From: Actinoplanes palleronii
GTDB lineage: Bacteria > Actinomycetota > Actinomycetes > Mycobacteriales > Micromonosporaceae
DNA length: 64,000 nt
Assembly (NCBI RefSeq): GCF_016862315.1
Contig: NZ_BOMS01000110.1
Span: 43,838-107,837 of the forward strand
Direction: 5' to 3'
Positions 1-8,583 of the stretch are shown piece after piece. A program made the position numbers and the translations under genes. Position 1 is the first letter of the stretch. Each line of letters starts with the position of its first letter. A model generated the notes under the pieces. That model ran no database searches. It was given only the letters and a program-made list of their open reading frames with translations, and was not told where the DNA came from.

Positions 1-325
1 ACGAGGTCACCGCAGAGGCCGCCTGGGCCGCCTGGCCGGTCACCCAGGTCGAGCCCGCCGACAGCTCCCAGACGAACCACTCGCCGGACCCGGCGGAGTT
101 CGTGAAGGTGATCGAGGCCTGCCCGGCACCCGCTGCGTCGTAGCTGTACAGGCCCATGTTGACGACGCTGTTCGTACGCTGCGTCCAGCCACCGGGCGTG
201 CTGACGATCGTGTTGCCGAAGACCGCGACGACCAGCACGGTTCCGACGCCGAAGTTGCCGCTCGTCGGCGCGACCAGGAACGACGTGCCGTTGAAGGTGC
301 CGCTGTTGCGCTGGACGATCGACAT
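1..325 (-). CDS. Phage structural protein, N-terminal part (3' end outside window)
   Basis: Leftward frame that starts with ATG at 325 and stays open to the window edge, giving 108 residues with no stop. A purine-rich stretch (ctgggggttg) lies just before the ATG. The protein begins MSIVQRNSGTFNG and is rich in Gly, Thr, Ser and Val, which looks like a beta-sandwich. It is the most downstream visible gene of the head-tail block, so a minor structural, tail or decoration role is inferred. I do not recognise a named family. Confidence 0.6.
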   Translation of the reverse strand, partial: MSIVQRNSGTFNGTSFLVAPTSGNFGVGTVLVVAVFGNTIVSTPGGWTQRTNSVVNMGLYSYDAAGAGQASITFTNSAGSGEWFVWELSAGSTWVTGQAAQAASAVTS

Positions 326-350
326 GCGGCAACCCCCAGCCGATCAGCCG

Positions 351-665
351 TCAGGCGGCGTAGTTCAGGCCGGTCAAGTTCTTCGCGTTGAAGAAGAAGT
401 TGTTGGTGCCGCCCGGGACGTAGCTGCCGTGCGCGACCGCGTACAGCCCGGTCGTGCCGCCCAGGTCCGCGAACGCGGCACGGATCGCATCCAGGTCGCC
501 GGCCGCCACGCTGTACGGCGACGCCGTGAGGATCGCGTTGGTGTGCGTCGAGTCGTCCAGCCAGAGCTTGAACCGGCGGACCTCCTCGAGGTTGGTCCAC
601 AGGCTCTGCACCAGGAGGCCCGCCTGGGCGTTGAGCTGGGTGGCGGTGAAGGTGATGCCGGCCAT
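351..665 (-). CDS. Small phage structural protein of unknown function
   Basis: A 104-residue protein (MAGITFTATQ...) with a clear ribosome site, gaggag, eight bases before the ATG. It has mixed alpha/beta composition, no membrane segment and no signal peptide. It sits between a head-tail adaptor-like gene and a truncated structural gene, with 10 to 25 base gaps, as in a late operon. A virion role is inferred from position only. No family is recognised. Confidence 0.6.
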   Translation of the reverse strand: MAGITFTATQLNAQAGLLVQSLWTNLEEVRRFKLWLDDSTHTNAILTASPYSVAAGDLDAIRAAFADLGGTTGLYAVAHGSYVPGGTNNFFFNAKNLTGLNYAA

Positions 666-675
666 GTGCTGCTCC

Positions 676-1254
676 TCAGACGATCCGGACCATGCCGGCC
701 TTGCGGCCGTACTGCTTGCGGACCAGCGCGATCAGGCTGGGGTTCGCCGCGAGGGCGGACGCCGCCTCCGCGTAGGCGACCGAGTAGTCGTCGATCTGCT
801 CGCGGATCGCCCCGTCCGGGCTGGTGAACAGGCCGCGCGCCAGGGTGAGGCAGACGCCGCGGCCGAGCTGCAGCTCCTGCGCTCCGGGCGCGTATCCGTA
901 GCTGTAGACCACTTGCACCGGGGACGGTTCCCAGGAGCATTCGGTCCAGCCGACATCGCGCCAGATGCCGCCCGGAGCGAGCCGCCAGGTCCCGGATGCG
1001 GTGCCCTGCGAGAGCAGGACGCCGCCGTAGGTCACCGAGGTCACGGAGATGATCGGCCGGCCCGGCAGCGCCAGCAGCTGGTCGGTGCCGCCGAAGACGG
1101 TGGCCGTGTCGGCAGCGACCTGGACGATCCGCTGTCCGGCGGCCGCCTGGATCACCGCGGTGGAGACCTCCAGCGCGAGCGTCGCGCTGGCCGTATCAAC
1201 GTCGCGCTGGAGCAGGGAGGCGAGATCCGCCGGGGTTGCCAGAAGGTCAGCCAC
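676..1254 (-). CDS. Head-tail connector (adaptor-like) protein
   Basis: 192 residues from a GTG start. The N-terminus (MADLLATPADLASLLQRD, then VIQAAAGQRI) has the pattern of HK97/SPP1-type head completion proteins: an alpha-helical module whose start reads 'A-pos-L-x-x-L-L-x-x-D', followed by a beta-rich middle with VTSVTYGG and VVYSYGYAP. It lies directly downstream of the capsid gene and one small gene, where gp6/gp15-type connectors are normally found. Family assignment rests on this pattern and on position, not on an alignment. Confidence 0.6.
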   Translation of the reverse strand: MADLLATPADLASLLQRDVDTASATLALEVSTAVIQAAAGQRIVQVAADTATVFGGTDQLLALPGRPIISVTSVTYGGVLLSQGTASGTWRLAPGGIWRDVGWTECSWEPSPVQVVYSYGYAPGAQELQLGRGVCLTLARGLFTSPDGAIREQIDDYSVAYAEAASALAANPSLIALVRKQYGRKAGMVRIV

Positions 1255-1275
1255 GACGGACCTCGTCTCTCTCGA

Positions 1276-1818
1276 TCAGGAGCGGGTGCGCTTCGAGGCC
1301 GGAGCCTCGCTGGCGGTCTTGCCGTCCACGGCCGAGTCGTCGACCGGGGTGACGACGCCGCCGGCCGGGGCCGGCTGGACGGTGCCGTCGTAGGACTCGG
1401 GCACGGCGGGCGGCTCGGTCTCGACCGAGACCTTGACCTCGTCAAGCGCCTTCAGGAGGTTGGCGCGGGCCTTCGGGCCCTTGGCCTCCTCCATCTCACG
1501 GGCTACCCGGGCGCGGGCCAGGTCGTCGCCGACCCAGGCCAGAATGCCCTCGACCGATCCGCCGGGCAGCAGCCCGGCCGGGATCTCGTCCGGCTCGACC
1601 TCACCAGCAACCGGGCGGGCGACCGGCACGTACGCGCCGTCGTCCCTCTTGCCGATCGCACCGGAGGCCAGCAGGCGCTCGCGGGTCTCGTCGTCGAGGT
1701 CGCCGACCGGCTCGCCCTGGGCCACGTCGACCCAAGCCTTCCCGGCGCCGACCAGACGCAGGACGGTGACCGAGCCGGCCTTCACGACCAGCTCGTCGCT
1801 CTTCGTCTCGTTGCTCAT
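1276..1818 (-). CDS. Hypothetical phage protein after the major capsid gene
   Basis: Starts at the ATG giving MSNETKSDELV; a gaggggaa site lies ten bases before it. An in-frame ATG three codons further upstream (1827) overlaps that site, so it is less likely to be used. The 180-residue product is acidic in its first two thirds and ends in a Pro/Ala/Ser-rich, probably disordered tail with a basic last stretch (SKRTRS). It lies between the capsid and connector genes, the usual place of small head or head-tail accessory proteins. Function unknown. Confidence 0.55.
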   Translation of the reverse strand: MSNETKSDELVVKAGSVTVLRLVGAGKAWVDVAQGEPVGDLDDETRERLLASGAIGKRDDGAYVPVARPVAGEVEPDEIPAGLLPGGSVEGILAWVGDDLARARVAREMEEAKGPKARANLLKALDEVKVSVETEPPAVPESYDGTVQPAPAGGVVTPVDDSAVDGKTASEAPASKRTRS

Positions 1819-1832
1819 GCTGGTCATTCCCC

Positions 1833-3014
1833 TCAGGCCGCGAGGCCGGTGATCTTGGCGTGGGTCATCTGGTTGCCGTAGGCCAGGCCGACCTCGCCGT
1901 ACAGCTGGTTGCGGTCGGTCGCGCCGGTCTTGGCCAGCGGCTCCTCGAAGAAGTGGCCCTTGCCGGGCACCTCGAGGAAGACCGGGGCGAGCTGACCCAT
2001 GGTCACGATCGCGATCGTGTCCTGCGGCATCGCCCGGTCGAGCATGATGCCCATCGGCCCGAAGTCGGTGATGATCTGGTCGACCGTGACGCCGCCGATG
2101 TTGCCCTGCAGCTCCTTGGTGACGTAGCCCGCCGTGGAGTAGGCCGCGGTGAGCCGCAGCTTCTGTGCCGAGCCGACGATCATCGTGGGCATGCCGCCGG
2201 TCAGGCCGCCGTTGTCGTAGGCGAGCTGCGCGGTGGCGTCGATCATCGCCTTGGTGAGCGCGGTGCCCTTGTTCCAGTTCACGGTGCCGTCGACGGTGAT
2301 GTTCACCGCGGTGCCGCCCTTGGTCAGCGCCACCGAGAAGGTGTTCGTCGACGAAGCGACCACGTAGTACACGTCCGTCGTGGTCAGAGGCGTCGCCGCA
2401 CCGACCGCGTTGAACCGGACCGTGTCGCCGTTCACCAGGCCGTGCGCGGACGAGGTGATCAGGTCGGTCGCCGCGGCCGCAGCACCGGAGGCACCGGCGC
2501 CAGCCGAGTTGGTCACGTTCGACGCGATCGCCGCGAGCAGGCCCCGGGTCTTGCGGGCCGTCGTGTTGTCGGACGGCAGCTGGTAGACGCCGTTGATCAG
2601 CGACCAGTTGATGTCACGCACCATCTGCTGGAGCATGATCTCGGTCTGCCAGTCCAGCTCGTTGGTCACCGAGTTGCTGGCACCCTGGCTGGCCAGGCCG
2701 CCCAGGCGCGCGATCGCCGCCTGCTTGGTGTACGAGACCGCCACGGCCTCCTGGTGGATCTGCAGCACGTTCTTCGCGGTGCCCCGGACCCGCTCCTGCG
2801 GAGTCGGCGCGTCCTGGCCCTCGAGGGCCACGTTCTGCCCGGCGGACCGCAGGTCGTAGGTGCCCCACTCGAACTCGACGTCGGTGGTCTGCTTGCCGCC
2901 GGACAGGCCGCCGATCGCCGAGAAGAACGGCGTGTCGGCGGGCGTCAGCCCGAAGAGCATGCCGGTGTAGTTCGGCAGGTTGTACGTGGTGCCGAGCGCG
3001 GAAATGCCAGCCAT
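1833..3014 (-). CDS. Major capsid protein (SU10/DUF5309-like HK97 fold)
   Basis: 393 residues. The N-terminus (MAGISALGTTYNLPNYTG, then LTPADTPFFSAIGG) and the run QIHQEAVAVSYTKQAA are typical of the SU10-type major capsid family, and the order portal, MuF, scaffold, capsid supports it. Residues about 167-245 look inserted: an Ala/Gly linker leads into a beta-rich unit (HGLVNGDTVRF, then YYVV, then NTFSVAL) also known from many phage tail and capsid proteins; the capsid fold resumes near ALTKAMIDATAQL. The product forms the icosahedral head shell. It should be the most highly expressed late gene. Confidence 0.85.
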   Translation of the reverse strand: MAGISALGTTYNLPNYTGMLFGLTPADTPFFSAIGGLSGGKQTTDVEFEWGTYDLRSAGQNVALEGQDAPTPQERVRGTAKNVLQIHQEAVAVSYTKQAAIARLGGLASQGASNSVTNELDWQTEIMLQQMVRDINWSLINGVYQLPSDNTTARKTRGLLAAIASNVTNSAGAGASGAAAAATDLITSSAHGLVNGDTVRFNAVGAATPLTTTDVYYVVASSTNTFSVALTKGGTAVNITVDGTVNWNKGTALTKAMIDATAQLAYDNGGLTGGMPTMIVGSAQKLRLTAAYSTAGYVTKELQGNIGGVTVDQIITDFGPMGIMLDRAMPQDTIAIVTMGQLAPVFLEVPGKGHFFEEPLAKTGATDRNQLYGEVGLAYGNQMTHAKITGLAA

Positions 3015-3065
3015 GCTGGTTGGCTCCCTTCATGGTTCGGGCGCGGCCCGCGCCGGCCCTACGGT

Positions 3066-3662
3066 CTAGCTGGGTCGTGGGATCGCCTGGAGCTTCTGGC
3101 GCTCCAGGGAGATGGCTGTGCGGTAGTCGCCCTTGGCCTGGGCCTCGGCGATCTGTGCTTGCAGGTCCGGGCCGGGCTGGCCGCCACGGGCGCCCTGCGA
3201 CGGGTCGGGCACCGGAGTGCGGGGCCCGGCCGGGGCCGCGGGGAACAGCGTGAGGAGCGCGTCCGCGTCGGCGGTCAGCTCCTCGACGGTCGAGCCCTGC
3301 AGTCGTGCGGCCTGCTGCGGCGTGAGGCCCTTCACGGCGGCAACTTCGAGTCGCCAGCGCGCCGAGCGCTCCTCGGTGGCAGTGCGCTCCAGGTCGGCGA
3401 ACCGCTGCTGGAGCAGCTCCACCTCGGACGGCCCGCCGGGCTGCTGCTGGCCGGTGCCGAGGGCTTCGGCGAGCTTCTGCAGCGGAGCCAGCGCGGCGAG
3501 CTGCTTCTCCAGCTCCTCGCGCGCCTTGCGCTCGGTCTGCAGTGCCTTGATCCCGGACGGGCCGAGCGGCTGATCGCCGGATGGTGCCGGGACTGGTGCG
3601 GTCGGGGCCGGTGCCGGATCGCCCGGGGTCGGCTCGGTGGATGTGGGTTCAGGCTGGGTCAT
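3066..3662 (-). CDS. Scaffolding protein
   Basis: 198 residues from the ATG giving MTQPEPTSTEP, with ggaagg eight bases upstream; the longer open frame to 3755 would run into the upstream gene. The N-terminal third is Pro/Thr-rich and disordered. The middle is a highly charged coiled coil (KALQTERKAREELEKQ, then LLQQRFADLERTATEE), and the C-terminus is short, basic and helical. This composition directly upstream of the capsid gene is characteristic of phage scaffolds, which organise procapsid assembly and are absent from mature heads. No protease motif is seen here. Confidence 0.75.
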   Translation of the reverse strand: MTQPEPTSTEPTPGDPAPAPTAPVPAPSGDQPLGPSGIKALQTERKAREELEKQLAALAPLQKLAEALGTGQQQPGGPSEVELLQQRFADLERTATEERSARWRLEVAAVKGLTPQQAARLQGSTVEELTADADALLTLFPAAPAGPRTPVPDPSQGARGGQPGPDLQAQIAEAQAKGDYRTAISLERQKLQAIPRPS

Positions 3663-3699
3663 CGCGACCCTTCCGTCGGGACCGGGCATCGCGCCGCGG

Positions 3700-4677
3700 T
3701 CAGGTGATGTATCCGTGCTGTTTGAGCAGGCGGATCGCCAGCTTCCGGTCGCCATCGGCGGCCGCGAAGATCGCTTCGGGCATCAGGCGCGGGCGTCGGC
3801 CGGCCGCCTCGGTGGTTGTGAACACATCACGTCCGCCGATCTGCGTCGTGGCCTGTCGTCGGATTCGCTCGTTCACGACCAGGCCATCGCTGCGGACTCG
3901 CGTGATGGTCGTTCCGGCGGTCTCCATGCCGCGGCGGGCGTTGACCACCCGGACCATGTCGGCGCCCTCGCGGATTGCCTCGGCACCGGCCTTGGTGAAG
4001 GCCTTGTCCTGCTCGACCCGGCTCAGTGAGTCGAAGTAGGCGCGCGGGCTGGTGCTGACGTCGTCCGGCACGTCCTCAGCGACCGGCACGTGGCGGCAGT
4101 CGCAGCGGGGATGGCGTTTGAAGCCGCGGTTCCACTCGTACCGGCGGCCGGCCAGGATGATGCAGCGGCTGCAGGTCGCGCCGACGATCATCCGGACGTA
4201 GCCGGTCACCTGCGGGCGGGCGGCGATTGCCGTACCGACCGCGGTCCGGCCGGCGTCCGCAACCTGGGTGCGGGTGATCAGGTCCAGCCGGAACGCACCG
4301 GACTTGACCGCTTGCGCCACCGGAACGCCCTGCTTGATCAGCTGCAGTGTGCTGATCGCCGGGTCCAGCAGCAACGTGGCCAGCGGGCGGCCGTCGGATG
4401 CGATCGCAGCGAACGCGCCCGGCCTGATCCGGCCTGCCGCCGCGGCGGTCACGCCCTGCGCCTCGAGGACGTCGTCGACGTAGACACCGGCGGATGCCGC
4501 GGCCGTGGCCTGCGAGGTGGACAGCACCGACATCACCTGCGGGAGCAACGCGCCCCAGCTGGCCGCGATGTTGCCGCGGTCGATCAGGCGCCACAGCCGG
4601 CCGAGCTCCGTCGCGGTCCGGCGCGCGAGGGCCACCTGCCGTTCAGCATGCTGGGCGGCGATCGGTTCGACCGCCAC
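3700..4677 (-). CDS. MuF/VG15-like minor head protein
   Basis: 325 residues, GTG start four bases from the portal stop. The N-terminal half is helical. The middle carries a probable metal site: CSRC at about 170, then HPRCDCRH at about 190, in the RYEWNRGFKRHPRC context typical of the VG15/Mu gpF 'minor head' family. These proteins bind the portal and a few copies enter the head with the DNA. The C-terminal 130 residues are basic and may bind DNA. Position between portal and scaffold matches the family. Confidence 0.8.
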   Translation of the reverse strand: MAVEPIAAQHAERQVALARRTATELGRLWRLIDRGNIAASWGALLPQVMSVLSTSQATAAASAGVYVDDVLEAQGVTAAAAGRIRPGAFAAIASDGRPLATLLLDPAISTLQLIKQGVPVAQAVKSGAFRLDLITRTQVADAGRTAVGTAIAARPQVTGYVRMIVGATCSRCIILAGRRYEWNRGFKRHPRCDCRHVPVAEDVPDDVSTSPRAYFDSLSRVEQDKAFTKAGAEAIREGADMVRVVNARRGMETAGTTITRVRSDGLVVNERIRRQATTQIGGRDVFTTTEAAGRRPRLMPEAIFAAADGDRKLAIRLLKQHGYIT

Positions 4678-4680
4678 CGC

Positions 4681-6168
4681 CTACTCCGCGGCGGGCGGTT
4701 CAGTGCCCGGGTCGCCCGGTGCGCCCGGGATCTCCTCGGGCAGTCCGCGCCCGGCGGCCTGGGTGAGCATGCCGAGGTCCGAGCGGGAGGCGTTCACCTG
4801 GTCCCAGGCGTCCATCCGGCGCTGCTGCGACGGGGTGTAGCCGAGGTCCTCGCGGCCCTGCTGAATCGGGATCAGGCTCGCCGCGACCAGCTTGGCCGCG
4901 GCGTCGGCGGCCTGCGCCCGGGTCGGGGTGGCCGCGTCGCGCCAGATCGTCTCCAGGCGGCGCGCCTGCGGGTCCCAGTCGCCCTCCTGGATGCGCCGGA
5001 CGAGCTGCATGGCGCGCTCCCAGCCACCGCCGAAGGCCCGCTGCTTGCGCTCGGCCCGCTTGATCAGCCGGACCTCGCGGGCACGCAGCGCGTCCGCGCT
5101 GGCCGGGTTGTCGCCAGCCGTGAAGCCCATCACCGACGGATCAACGCCGACCAGGCCGGATGCGAGCCGGCCGAGCTGAGCGATCGTGTCGTGGAAGTTC
5201 GTCAGCGACGACGAGGTGAACTCGTGCGCCCGGACCGGGTCCTCGCCGGCCGGACCGTTCGGGACCGCCAGGATCCGCGACATCAGCACCTGCGTGGGGC
5301 TCAGCGGCGTGCCGTTCTGGTCCTGGAAGTCGTCCGGGCCGGCGCCGAAGATGGCGCGCAGCGGGATCGCATGGAACTCCGCGGCCACCATCATGTCGGT
5401 GGCGACCTTGTTCGCCGCGTGCGACAGCGACAGCAGTGCCGGGGTGAGCTCGGACTTGCCGTACCGGTCCGCGAGCCGGCCGCGGTTGGTGAGCGCGGCG
5501 ACCAGGGGCTGGCCGACCATGTGCTCGTCGCGGCCCGTTTCGCGCCAGCCCTGCGGGCCTCGGTCGAACCAGGTGGTCGAGTTCGGCAGGTAGAGGGTGG
5601 CGTACTGCATCGGCGCGGTGGCCTTCAGTAGGTCGTACTCCTCGGTCCAGCGGCGCAGTGCCGCCCGGACCTGCCGGGTGCGCGGGTCGATCAGCGCGAA
5701 CATCTCCAGCGGCGACTCGACCGTCACCAGCGGCATGTCCGTGCCGCCGTCGTCCTGGACGCCGACCGTCGCGTAGGCCCGGCGCATCACGAATGCGTCG
5801 ATGTGGCCCATCTGCGACTCTTCGTCGAGGTCGTTCTCCTGCCAGACCCGCTGCAGGTTCTCGTCGCCCGACGCGCTCGCCAGGTCCTCGGGGTCCACGT
5901 CCGGGTCCGGCTTGCCGTCCTCCGGGTAGCGGAAGCCGAGGATGTCCAGGCGCTCCTCGAGGGGGTCAACCGCCAGCGACGGCCAGCCCAGCGCGACCGT
6001 CTGGATGCGGTCCTCGACCTCGCGCAGCACGTCCGGGTGCAGGTAGTGCAGCGGCGCCGTGCCCTCGTACAGGTCGTTGCGCAGCTGCAACTGAGGCCGG
6101 TCGGCGTCGTGCACCCGGGCCAGGTATTCGACCCAGGCCAGCACGTCGGAGTCGTCGGGCAGCGCCAC
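4681..6168 (-). CDS. Portal protein (SPP1 gp6-like)
   Basis: 495 residues from a GTG (VALPDDSDVLAW) that follows the terminase stop by 13 bases, with gaggag eight bases upstream; the longer open frame runs inside the terminase gene. Early motifs (LRNDLYEGTAPLHYL, then GWPSLAVDPLEERL) and the later LASGLVGVDPSVMGF with NPASADALRAREVRL are typical of gp6-type portals. The dodecameric portal forms the DNA entry vertex, binds terminase during packaging and later carries the tail connector. Length fits the family. Confidence 0.88.
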   Translation of the reverse strand: MALPDDSDVLAWVEYLARVHDADRPQLQLRNDLYEGTAPLHYLHPDVLREVEDRIQTVALGWPSLAVDPLEERLDILGFRYPEDGKPDPDVDPEDLASASGDENLQRVWQENDLDEESQMGHIDAFVMRRAYATVGVQDDGGTDMPLVTVESPLEMFALIDPRTRQVRAALRRWTEEYDLLKATAPMQYATLYLPNSTTWFDRGPQGWRETGRDEHMVGQPLVAALTNRGRLADRYGKSELTPALLSLSHAANKVATDMMVAAEFHAIPLRAIFGAGPDDFQDQNGTPLSPTQVLMSRILAVPNGPAGEDPVRAHEFTSSSLTNFHDTIAQLGRLASGLVGVDPSVMGFTAGDNPASADALRAREVRLIKRAERKQRAFGGGWERAMQLVRRIQEGDWDPQARRLETIWRDAATPTRAQAADAAAKLVAASLIPIQQGREDLGYTPSQQRRMDAWDQVNASRSDLGMLTQAAGRGLPEEIPGAPGDPGTEPPAAE

Positions 6169-6181
6169 GAGGGGGCTCCTC

Positions 6182-7882
6182 TCAGCGCATCGCGATGATC
6201 TTTCGGCGGACACGGGGTTTCGGCCAGAGCTTGGCCGCGGTGACATCGCCGGCGGCTTCGTCGGCAAGCGTCGACGACATGGCGGCGTCGATTTTCTGCT
6301 GCTGAGTGGGCTTGCCGAGGATGTACTTCTTGCCGGGGCGGACCAGCTTGCGGGCGTTCTTGACGTGCGTGAACGTCACCGGGCAGCCGTCGTGCGTGAA
6401 CGTGGTATCAGCCTTGGTGACGTCGCTGTGCTGGCGCACCAGGGCGGCGTGCATCTGGGTGATCCGGTATGTCTCCCAGCGAAGAACGACCTTGTCGCCG
6501 TGCTGAGCTTCAAGCGCCTGGCCTTCGCTCTTCCAGTCCGGCGGGTCGTAGTACATCCGCACCACGGTGAACCGCTCGAAGATCTCCTCGAAAGCGGCGG
6601 CCACCTCGAGGCGCGGCACCTGGCCGTTGTGCTCGGCCGGATTCCAGATGCTCGGCCGGTGGTCGTCGCCGAACGTCGGCGTGAACTGGTAGCCGTCCTC
6701 GGTCTGAGCCCGAAGCACGGTCCAGTCGTCGATATCCGAACCGTCGAAGCCGAGCACGATCGGGGTGCCGTCGGGGACGTCGCGCAGCGGAACGCCCGGG
6801 TACAGCTTCTGCCAGGACCGCGCTTCCCACTTCGTGCCGTCCATCCACGATCCGCCGCCGTAGATCACCCGGTTGCCGTAGAACCGCTCTGCCTCAGCCG
6901 GGTCGAGCTCGAGCAGCTCCTCCGCCTCGGCATTGATGCCGGACAGGTCGGCATGCGGCGAGCCCTTGTAGTTAAACGCGTGAATCCGGCGCCGCTCCGC
7001 CCGGACCGTGTACTTCAAATCGGCCGGCGGGGGCTCGTAGAACTTGAAGATGTCCGTCTTCATCGACTCGAACGACTGCTGAGCGGTCGAATTCTGCGCC
7101 GGATCGAACGCGTTGGTCGTCTCTGCGGTGCGGCCACCCATCGCGGCCGCGCCGCGTCGCTGGGTCCGAGCAACCGAGACGAGCTTGTTGGTCGCGGTGT
7201 AGAGCTGCGTCTCGTCCTGCAGCGCGAACGTGATCGGGTTGCCCAGGCGGGCCAGCGCCGACGAGGTGACCACGTCGATGCGGTTCTGCTCGGGGTCGCC
7301 GCCCTCGTCCCGCAGCCGGATGAAGCCCTCACGGACCAGCATCCGGTTACGCAGGCGCGGGTTGCGCGCCATCGCCTTCAGCGGCCCGTAGACGTTCTCG
7401 ACCTGGTCCTCGGCGGTGGCGAGAAGCTGGATCAGGGGCGTCGGCCAGGCCATGCCCATCGGCTCGCCCGGCCGGTAGCGGTAGACCCAGCCGCAGTCGC
7501 AGCCGTTGTCCTCGCAGACGTATGCATCGTTCTCGCCGGCCCAGTCGTAGAACAGCACCGGCCCGACACCCTCAGCCGCGGCCCAGGCCGCCGACATGGG
7601 CCCTTTGCCGGTCTTCTGTGGGGCGATGATCTGGCTGCGGCGGTAGTGGAACGCCGCTGACCGGATCGGAATCGCGTCAGGGTCGCCGGCCAGGAAGTCC
7701 GGCTCCTGCTGTGCATCCTGCTTGATCCGGTAGTGGTTCGCCAGGCACCACAGCTGCCAGTCGTACGGCCGGAACGGGCGGCCCTTGCGGAAGCCGTCCG
7801 GGATGATGCAGTGCCGCTGGATCCAGGCCGGGACCACCCAGAGGGTGGGGAAGTCGACGACGTACCGGTCAGCCTGCTGCAT
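6182..7882 (-). CDS. Terminase large subunit (DNA-packaging motor)
   Basis: 566 residues. ATPase part: a Walker A-like loop PQKTGKGP at 88-95 and a Walker B segment FALQDET at about 219-225. An inserted CEDNGCDCGW near 123-132 may bind metal. Nuclease part: acidic clusters FDGSDIDD at about 379-386, YYDPPDW at about 444-450 and KIDAAMS near 535, which fit the three acidic sites of the RNase H-like domain. It translocates phage DNA through the portal and cuts the concatemer. It overlaps the small-subunit gene by 14 bases, so the two are probably translationally coupled. Confidence 0.9.
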   Translation of the reverse strand: MQQADRYVVDFPTLWVVPAWIQRHCIIPDGFRKGRPFRPYDWQLWCLANHYRIKQDAQQEPDFLAGDPDAIPIRSAAFHYRRSQIIAPQKTGKGPMSAAWAAAEGVGPVLFYDWAGENDAYVCEDNGCDCGWVYRYRPGEPMGMAWPTPLIQLLATAEDQVENVYGPLKAMARNPRLRNRMLVREGFIRLRDEGGDPEQNRIDVVTSSALARLGNPITFALQDETQLYTATNKLVSVARTQRRGAAAMGGRTAETTNAFDPAQNSTAQQSFESMKTDIFKFYEPPPADLKYTVRAERRRIHAFNYKGSPHADLSGINAEAEELLELDPAEAERFYGNRVIYGGGSWMDGTKWEARSWQKLYPGVPLRDVPDGTPIVLGFDGSDIDDWTVLRAQTEDGYQFTPTFGDDHRPSIWNPAEHNGQVPRLEVAAAFEEIFERFTVVRMYYDPPDWKSEGQALEAQHGDKVVLRWETYRITQMHAALVRQHSDVTKADTTFTHDGCPVTFTHVKNARKLVRPGKKYILGKPTQQQKIDAAMSSTLADEAAGDVTAAKLWPKPRVRRKIIAMR

Positions 7883-8417
7883 CGCGGACCACCGTCAGGC
7901 GGCCTCGTGGGTCATCTGGATCGTCCTCGACCGCCGGGACGGGAGCGTCCGCGCGCTTGGCGGCCACCTCGTCGGCGGCGATCTTCCAGCCGTTTTCCTT
8001 CAGGCCGGCCGGCGTCATCCCGATCTGGTCGGAGAACCGGTGGAGCGAGTTCTTGTCGGCCGCGGTGGCGTCGCCAGACTCGCAGATGGCCATCGTGCGG
8101 ACGTAGATCGCGATCGTCTGCCAGCGCCACGACTCTCGCGCCCAGGCCGCAGCCTGCGGAGTGCGCCAGGAATCCGCCCACAGCTCCAACTCGCGTTCGA
8201 ACCGGGCGTCGGTGGCTTCGAGGTCGAGGACCTTGTGACGCTGCTTGTCCTCGAAGTAGATGTCGTAGACCGCCACCTTCGGCAGCGGGTACTCCGGCAC
8301 GTCGCCGTCGTAGCCCTCGGCCGGCAGGGCGTCGAGCCGGAGGCCGCGGCGGTCGCTGCGGCCAGATGTCGGGTCGGGCGCGGGGCCGGACCGGTTACGT
8401 GCTCCACCTCGTGGCAT
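7869..8417 (-). CDS. Terminase small subunit
   Basis: 182 residues from MPRGGARNRSGP, preceded by gaggag six bases upstream; a longer start at 8447 lacks a site. The basic, Gly/Arg-rich start is typical of P27-type small subunits in actinobacterial phages. The rest is helical, with YDIYFEDKQRHKVL and a Trp/Arg-rich stretch (WARESWRWQTIAIYV). It recognises the packaging site and recruits the large subunit, whose gene overlaps its 3' end. Confidence 0.78.
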   Translation of the reverse strand: MPRGGARNRSGPAPDPTSGRSDRRGLRLDALPAEGYDGDVPEYPLPKVAVYDIYFEDKQRHKVLDLEATDARFERELELWADSWRTPQAAAWARESWRWQTIAIYVRTMAICESGDATAADKNSLHRFSDQIGMTPAGLKENGWKIAADEVAAKRADAPVPAVEDDPDDPRGRLTVVRDAAG

Positions 8418-8583
8418 TTCGATCTCCTCAACCGCATCGCGCGGCATCGGCTGGTCGTCACATCGCGTGACGACCGAAGGTCACTCTCGGTGCTTTGAAC
8501 CCTCCGCGCGGGTCAGAGCCCTCCCCGGCGGTCCTCTGGCCTGGGGCTCCAGGGGGTCCCTCGGGTGGGGTGGTCACCCTGCG
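8418..8583. other. Gap between terminase and HNH genes; possible packaging-site region
   Basis: No credible gene. The 166 bases are very G/C-rich with runs of C and G (ctccagggggtccc). In HK97-type phages the cohesive-end site usually lies next to terS and an adjacent HNH gene, so this is the best candidate for cos here. That is inference; no cos sequence can be recognised by eye. Confidence 0.25.

Noticed and set aside
454..7660. Long + strand frames opposite the phage structural genes
   Set aside because: They mirror codon usage of the leftward genes, have no domain and would overlap every one of them.
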